Shown in pieces: positions 41,506 to 44,002 of a DNA stretch of 44,002 nt. The notes below the pieces were generated by a model, which searched no databases, was not told where the DNA came from, and was given only the letters and a program-made list of their open reading frames with translations. Where the stretch lies: the NCBI GenBank assembly GCA_937890825.1, contig CALADS010000039.1:1-44002 (forward strand), in the 5' to 3' direction. The DNA comes from an uncultured Bacteroides sp. (GTDB lineage Bacteria > Bacteroidota > Bacteroidia > Bacteroidales > Bacteroidaceae). Made by a program: the position numbers and the translations under genes. Every line of letters starts with the position of its first letter. Positions within the stretch are counted from its first letter, which is position 1.

Positions 41506-43734
41506 TTACATACGTTCGTGGAAACTGCGACTGATAACTTCTAACTGATGCTCGCGGCTCAGTTTAACGAAATTTACAGCGTATCCTGATACTCGGATGG
41601 TGAGTTGCGGATACTTTTCAGGATGCTCCATGGCATCTTCCAGCATTTCGCGGTTCAGTACATTCACGTTCAAATGGTGCGCACCTTTGGTAAAATATCC
41701 ATCCATCATGGTTACCAGGTTTTCTACGCGTTCTTCGTCAGTAGGTCCCAAAGACTTCGGAACGATAGAGAATGTATTGCTGATACCGTCTTGTGAATCG
41801 CGGTAGCGAAGTTTGGCTACAGAACTCAGTGAAGCGATGGCTCCGTTCTTGTCGCGTCCGTGCATAGGGTTGGCTCCAGGTGCGAAGGCAATACCTTTGG
41901 CACGTCCGTCGGGGGTAGCTCCTGTTTTCTTGCCATACATCACGTTTGAAGTAATGGTAAGCAGTGAGAGAGTGGGACGGGCATTTTTGTATATCGGCAG
42001 TTTTTTCAGTTCTTCGCTGAAGTAGTATACCAAGTCTACACCCAAATGGTCTACACGGTCGTCATTATTGCCGAAGCAGGGGAAGCTGCCTTCTATGTCG
42101 AAACCTTCTGTCAGGCCGATTTCATTGCGGCGTGCAGTAACCTTAGCATATTTGATGGCTGACAAAGAGTCGATGGCAATAGACAGGCCGGCTACTCCAT
42201 ACGCCAAATTGATGCGTGGGTCGGTGTCGATAAATGCCATCTGGGCTTTTTCGTAATAATATTTGTCATGCATATAATGAATGATGTTCATTGCTTCATT
42301 ATATACACGTGCTATTTCGGTCAGCACCTTTTTATAGTTGCTCATCACCTCTTCAAACTTCAGCTCGTTGCCTGTCAGTACAGGGATATCCTTTACCATT
42401 ACAGTACCTGTATTTTCGCATCGTCCGCCATTGATGGCTAGCAGCAGAGCTTTTGCCAGGTTACAGCGTGCGCCAAAGAACTGAATCTGCTTACCGATGG
42501 CCTGATATGATACGCAGCAGGCAATACCATAGTCGTCGCAGTTGCGTACTTCACGCATCAGATTATCATTCTCATATTGTATGGAACTGGTGTCTACCGA
42601 TACTTTAGCGCAGAATTCCTTGAATCCTTCTGGCAGTTCGGGGCTCCAGAGAACCGTCATGTTAGGTTCAGGAGAAGGACCTAGGTTGTAGAGCGTTTGC
42701 AAGAAACGGAAGGAGGTCTTAGTTACTTTTACTCGTCCGTCATTGAAACGTCCGCCGATGGCTTCTGTTACCCATGTGGGGTCTCCTGCAAAGATGTCAT
42801 TGTAGGACTGCATGCGCAGGTGACGCACCATACGTAATTTGATGACAAACTGGTCTATCAGTTCTTGTGCAAAGGTTTCGTCTATAACTCCGTGCGCTAA
42901 ATCATATTCAATAAAGATGTCCAGGAAGGAAGAAACATTACCTAAAGACATGGCAGCTCCGTCTTGTTCTTTTACGGCAGCCAAATAAGCCATGTATACC
43001 CACTGTACGGCTTCTTGGGCCGATGTAGCCGGGCGGCTCAGATCCAAGCCATAGTATTCTCCCATTACTTTGATTTCTTTCAGAGCCTTAATTTGTTCGG
43101 CTACTTCTTCGCGCAGGCGGATGCGTGCTTCTGTCATCGGACCCGTCAGGTGGCGCAAATCTTCCTGTTTAGATTCAATCAGACGGTCGATACCGTAAAG
43201 AGCCAGACGACGATAATCGCCGATGATACGTCCGCGGGCATAGTTATCCGGCAGACCCGTCAAGAATCCAAGAGAGCGGAACGAGCGTATTTCTTCTGTG
43301 TAAGCGTCAAATACACCGTCATTGTGCGTTTTTCTATAATGTGTAAAGATGTCTTTCACCTTTTCATCTACTTCCACACCATTTTCACGGCAAGCTTTTT
43401 CCACAACTTTTATGCCGCCGAAAGGCTTGATGCCACGTCTCAGCAGTTCGTCGGTTTGTAAACCTACGATGAGTTCGTTTTCTTGGTCAATGTATCCGGC
43501 TTTGTGAGATGTAATGGTAGAAATTGTAGTATAATCCAATGAGCGTATTCCTTGATTAGCACGTTCTTCTTCCAATGCTTTCAGGCATATGTCCCAGATT
43601 TTTTTCGTTCGTTCGGTAGGCCCTTGCAGAAACGAAGCATCACCCATATAGGGTGTGATGTTTTTACTTACGAAATCACTTACATTGATTTCCTTGCTCC
43701 AAAGTCCGTCAATAAAGGTCTTGTTCAATTCCAT
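41506..43734 (-). CDS. pflB: Formate acetyltransferase (pyruvate formate-lyase)
   Basis: Converts pyruvate and CoA to acetyl-CoA and formate under anaerobic conditions. The 742-residue protein has the catalytic Cys pair at 406-407 (IACCVS) and the radical glycine Gly717 in RVSGYAVNF near the C-terminus. Further blocks are GRIIGDYRRLALYGID and GGRCENTGTVM. Length matches E. coli PflB. It heads the pflBA transcript, with a -7 element TAATTTTG on the minus strand at 43784-43791. With the hydrogenase operon it points to formate and H2 as fermentation outlets, with no formate hydrogenlyase in the window. Confidence 0.97.
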   Translation of the reverse strand: MELNKTFIDGLWSKEINVSDFVSKNITPYMGDASFLQGPTERTKKIWDICLKALEEERANQGIRSLDYTTISTITSHKAGYIDQENELIVGLQTDELLRRGIKPFGGIKVVEKACRENGVEVDEKVKDIFTHYRKTHNDGVFDAYTEEIRSFRSLGFLTGLPDNYARGRIIGDYRRLALYGIDRLIESKQEDLRHLTGPMTEARIRLREEVAEQIKALKEIKVMGEYYGLDLSRPATSAQEAVQWVYMAYLAAVKEQDGAAMSLGNVSSFLDIFIEYDLAHGVIDETFAQELIDQFVIKLRMVRHLRMQSYNDIFAGDPTWVTEAIGGRFNDGRVKVTKTSFRFLQTLYNLGPSPEPNMTVLWSPELPEGFKEFCAKVSVDTSSIQYENDNLMREVRNCDDYGIACCVSYQAIGKQIQFFGARCNLAKALLLAINGGRCENTGTVMVKDIPVLTGNELKFEEVMSNYKKVLTEIARVYNEAMNIIHYMHDKYYYEKAQMAFIDTDPRINLAYGVAGLSIAIDSLSAIKYAKVTARRNEIGLTEGFDIEGSFPCFGNNDDRVDHLGVDLVYYFSEELKKLPIYKNARPTLSLLTITSNVMYGKKTGATPDGRAKGIAFAPGANPMHGRDKNGAIASLSSVAKLRYRDSQDGISNTFSIVPKSLGPTDEERVENLVTMMDGYFTKGAHHLNVNVLNREMLEDAMEHPEKYPQLTIRVSGYAVNFVKLSREHQLEVISRSFHERM

Positions 43735-43783
43735 AATTTACAATATTATAATAAATACATGATATATGTTTCTTTAGAGCGTG

Positions 43784-43791
43784 CAAAATTA
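43784..43791 (-). promoter_or_regulatory. pflBA promoter, -7 element
   Basis: The complement reads TAATTTTG, a full match to TAnnTTTG, 50 bp before the pflB start. No clear -33 TTTG is seen. Confidence 0.6.
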
Positions 43792-43846
43792 GTCATTTTC
43801 TCTTTTCTATTGCTATAAATTTCCTATAAAAAGTCCTATTTGGCAT

Positions 43847-43874
43847 AAAATACCTAGAAATCGGTATTTTTTTT
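43847..43874. other. Orphan hairpin between pflB and tRNA-Ser promoters
   Basis: AAAATACC (43847-43854) pairs with GGTATTTT (43863-43870) around TAGAAATC, followed by more T. It looks like a terminator, but no rightward gene precedes it. It sits between the divergent pflB and tRNA-Ser promoters and could be an insulator or a regulator site. Confidence 0.5.
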
Positions 43875-43883
43875 GCATAAAAG

Positions 43884-43914
43884 TTTGCAGGTTTAAAAAA
43901 AGTGCGTATCTTTG
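43884..43914 (+). promoter_or_regulatory. tRNA-Ser promoter
   Basis: -33 TTTG (43884-43887) and -7 TATCTTTG (43907-43914) with 19-bp spacing, a full consensus match, about 50 bp before the tRNA. Confidence 0.85.
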
Positions 43915-43964
43915 CAACGCTATAAGAGAAAAGCACGGCTGAAAGTTCGATTCTTAAGAAGTAT

Positions 43965-44002
43965 GGAGAGGTGGCAGAGTGGTCGATTGCGGCGGTCTTG
44001 AA
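43965..44002 (+). tRNA. tRNA-Ser(UGA), 5' part, cut by the window end
   Basis: The first 38 bases show acceptor strand GGAGAGG, the D-arm region GGCAGAGTGGTCGA and the anticodon loop beginning CTTGAA. The anticodon TGA is at 43999-44001, which reads UCA serine codons. The variable arm and 3' half lie outside the window. Confidence 0.9.

Overview
The window looks like a chromosomal core segment of a gut Bacteroidales bacterium (Bacteroides/Phocaeicola type). The main reasons are: many promoters matching the Bacteroides signature (-7 TAnnTTTG, sometimes with -33 TTTG 19-22 bp upstream); families typical of the phylum (DUF4290, NigD-like lipoprotein, DPP III-like M49 peptidase, GH29 fucosidase, an ECF sigma factor paired with a membrane-spanning partner); and anaerobic fermentation genes ([FeFe] hydrogenase, pyruvate formate-lyase). 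Species cannot be fixed from the sequence alone. I see no insertion sequence, prophage, CRISPR array or rRNA gene.

Left part (1-8.7 kb). A repeat-rich non-coding start is followed by an O6-alkylguanine transferase gene. A leftward envelope and isoprenoid block then reads, in transcription order, tsaB, DUF4290 protein, murA, rimM, M23 peptidase, dxr, rseP. The gaps downstream of rseP and tsaB are filled with tandem repeats and a GGAGTTA/AACTCC repeat family. MurA carries Asp where fosfomycin-sensitive enzymes have the reactive Cys.

Middle (8.7-22.8 kb). A rightward set (yicC, gmk, a small membrane protein, nadD) converges on recQ through a shared hairpin terminator. Then come a short AraC-type regulator, an M49 lipoprotein peptidase with an AlkD-like protein, fur overlapping purA, a secreted GH29 fucosidase, pepT and gcvT.

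Hydrogenase block (22.8-28.0 kb). A clear promoter drives hydA-hydE-hydG-hydF, a full set for a group B-like monomeric [FeFe] hydrogenase plus its H-cluster maturases. Together with pflBA at 40.8-43.7 kb this suggests mixed formate/H2 fermentation.

Right part (28-44 kb). A divergent UDP-GlcNAc 2-epimerase homologue, a TRIC-type channel, a two-domain M16 peptidase, an oxaloacetate decarboxylase-like carboxyltransferase without the biotinyl lysine, an Omp85-type barrel protein and a bleomycin-hydrolase-like C1 peptidase precede the most interesting locus. There a NigD-like lipoprotein diverges from an ECF sigma factor, which is followed by one protein that appears to have an inner-membrane anchor and an outer-membrane beta-barrel. 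The two divergent promoters share a 12-bp motif, and the sigma promoter lies inside a perfect palindrome. The window ends inside a tRNA-Ser(UGA) gene.
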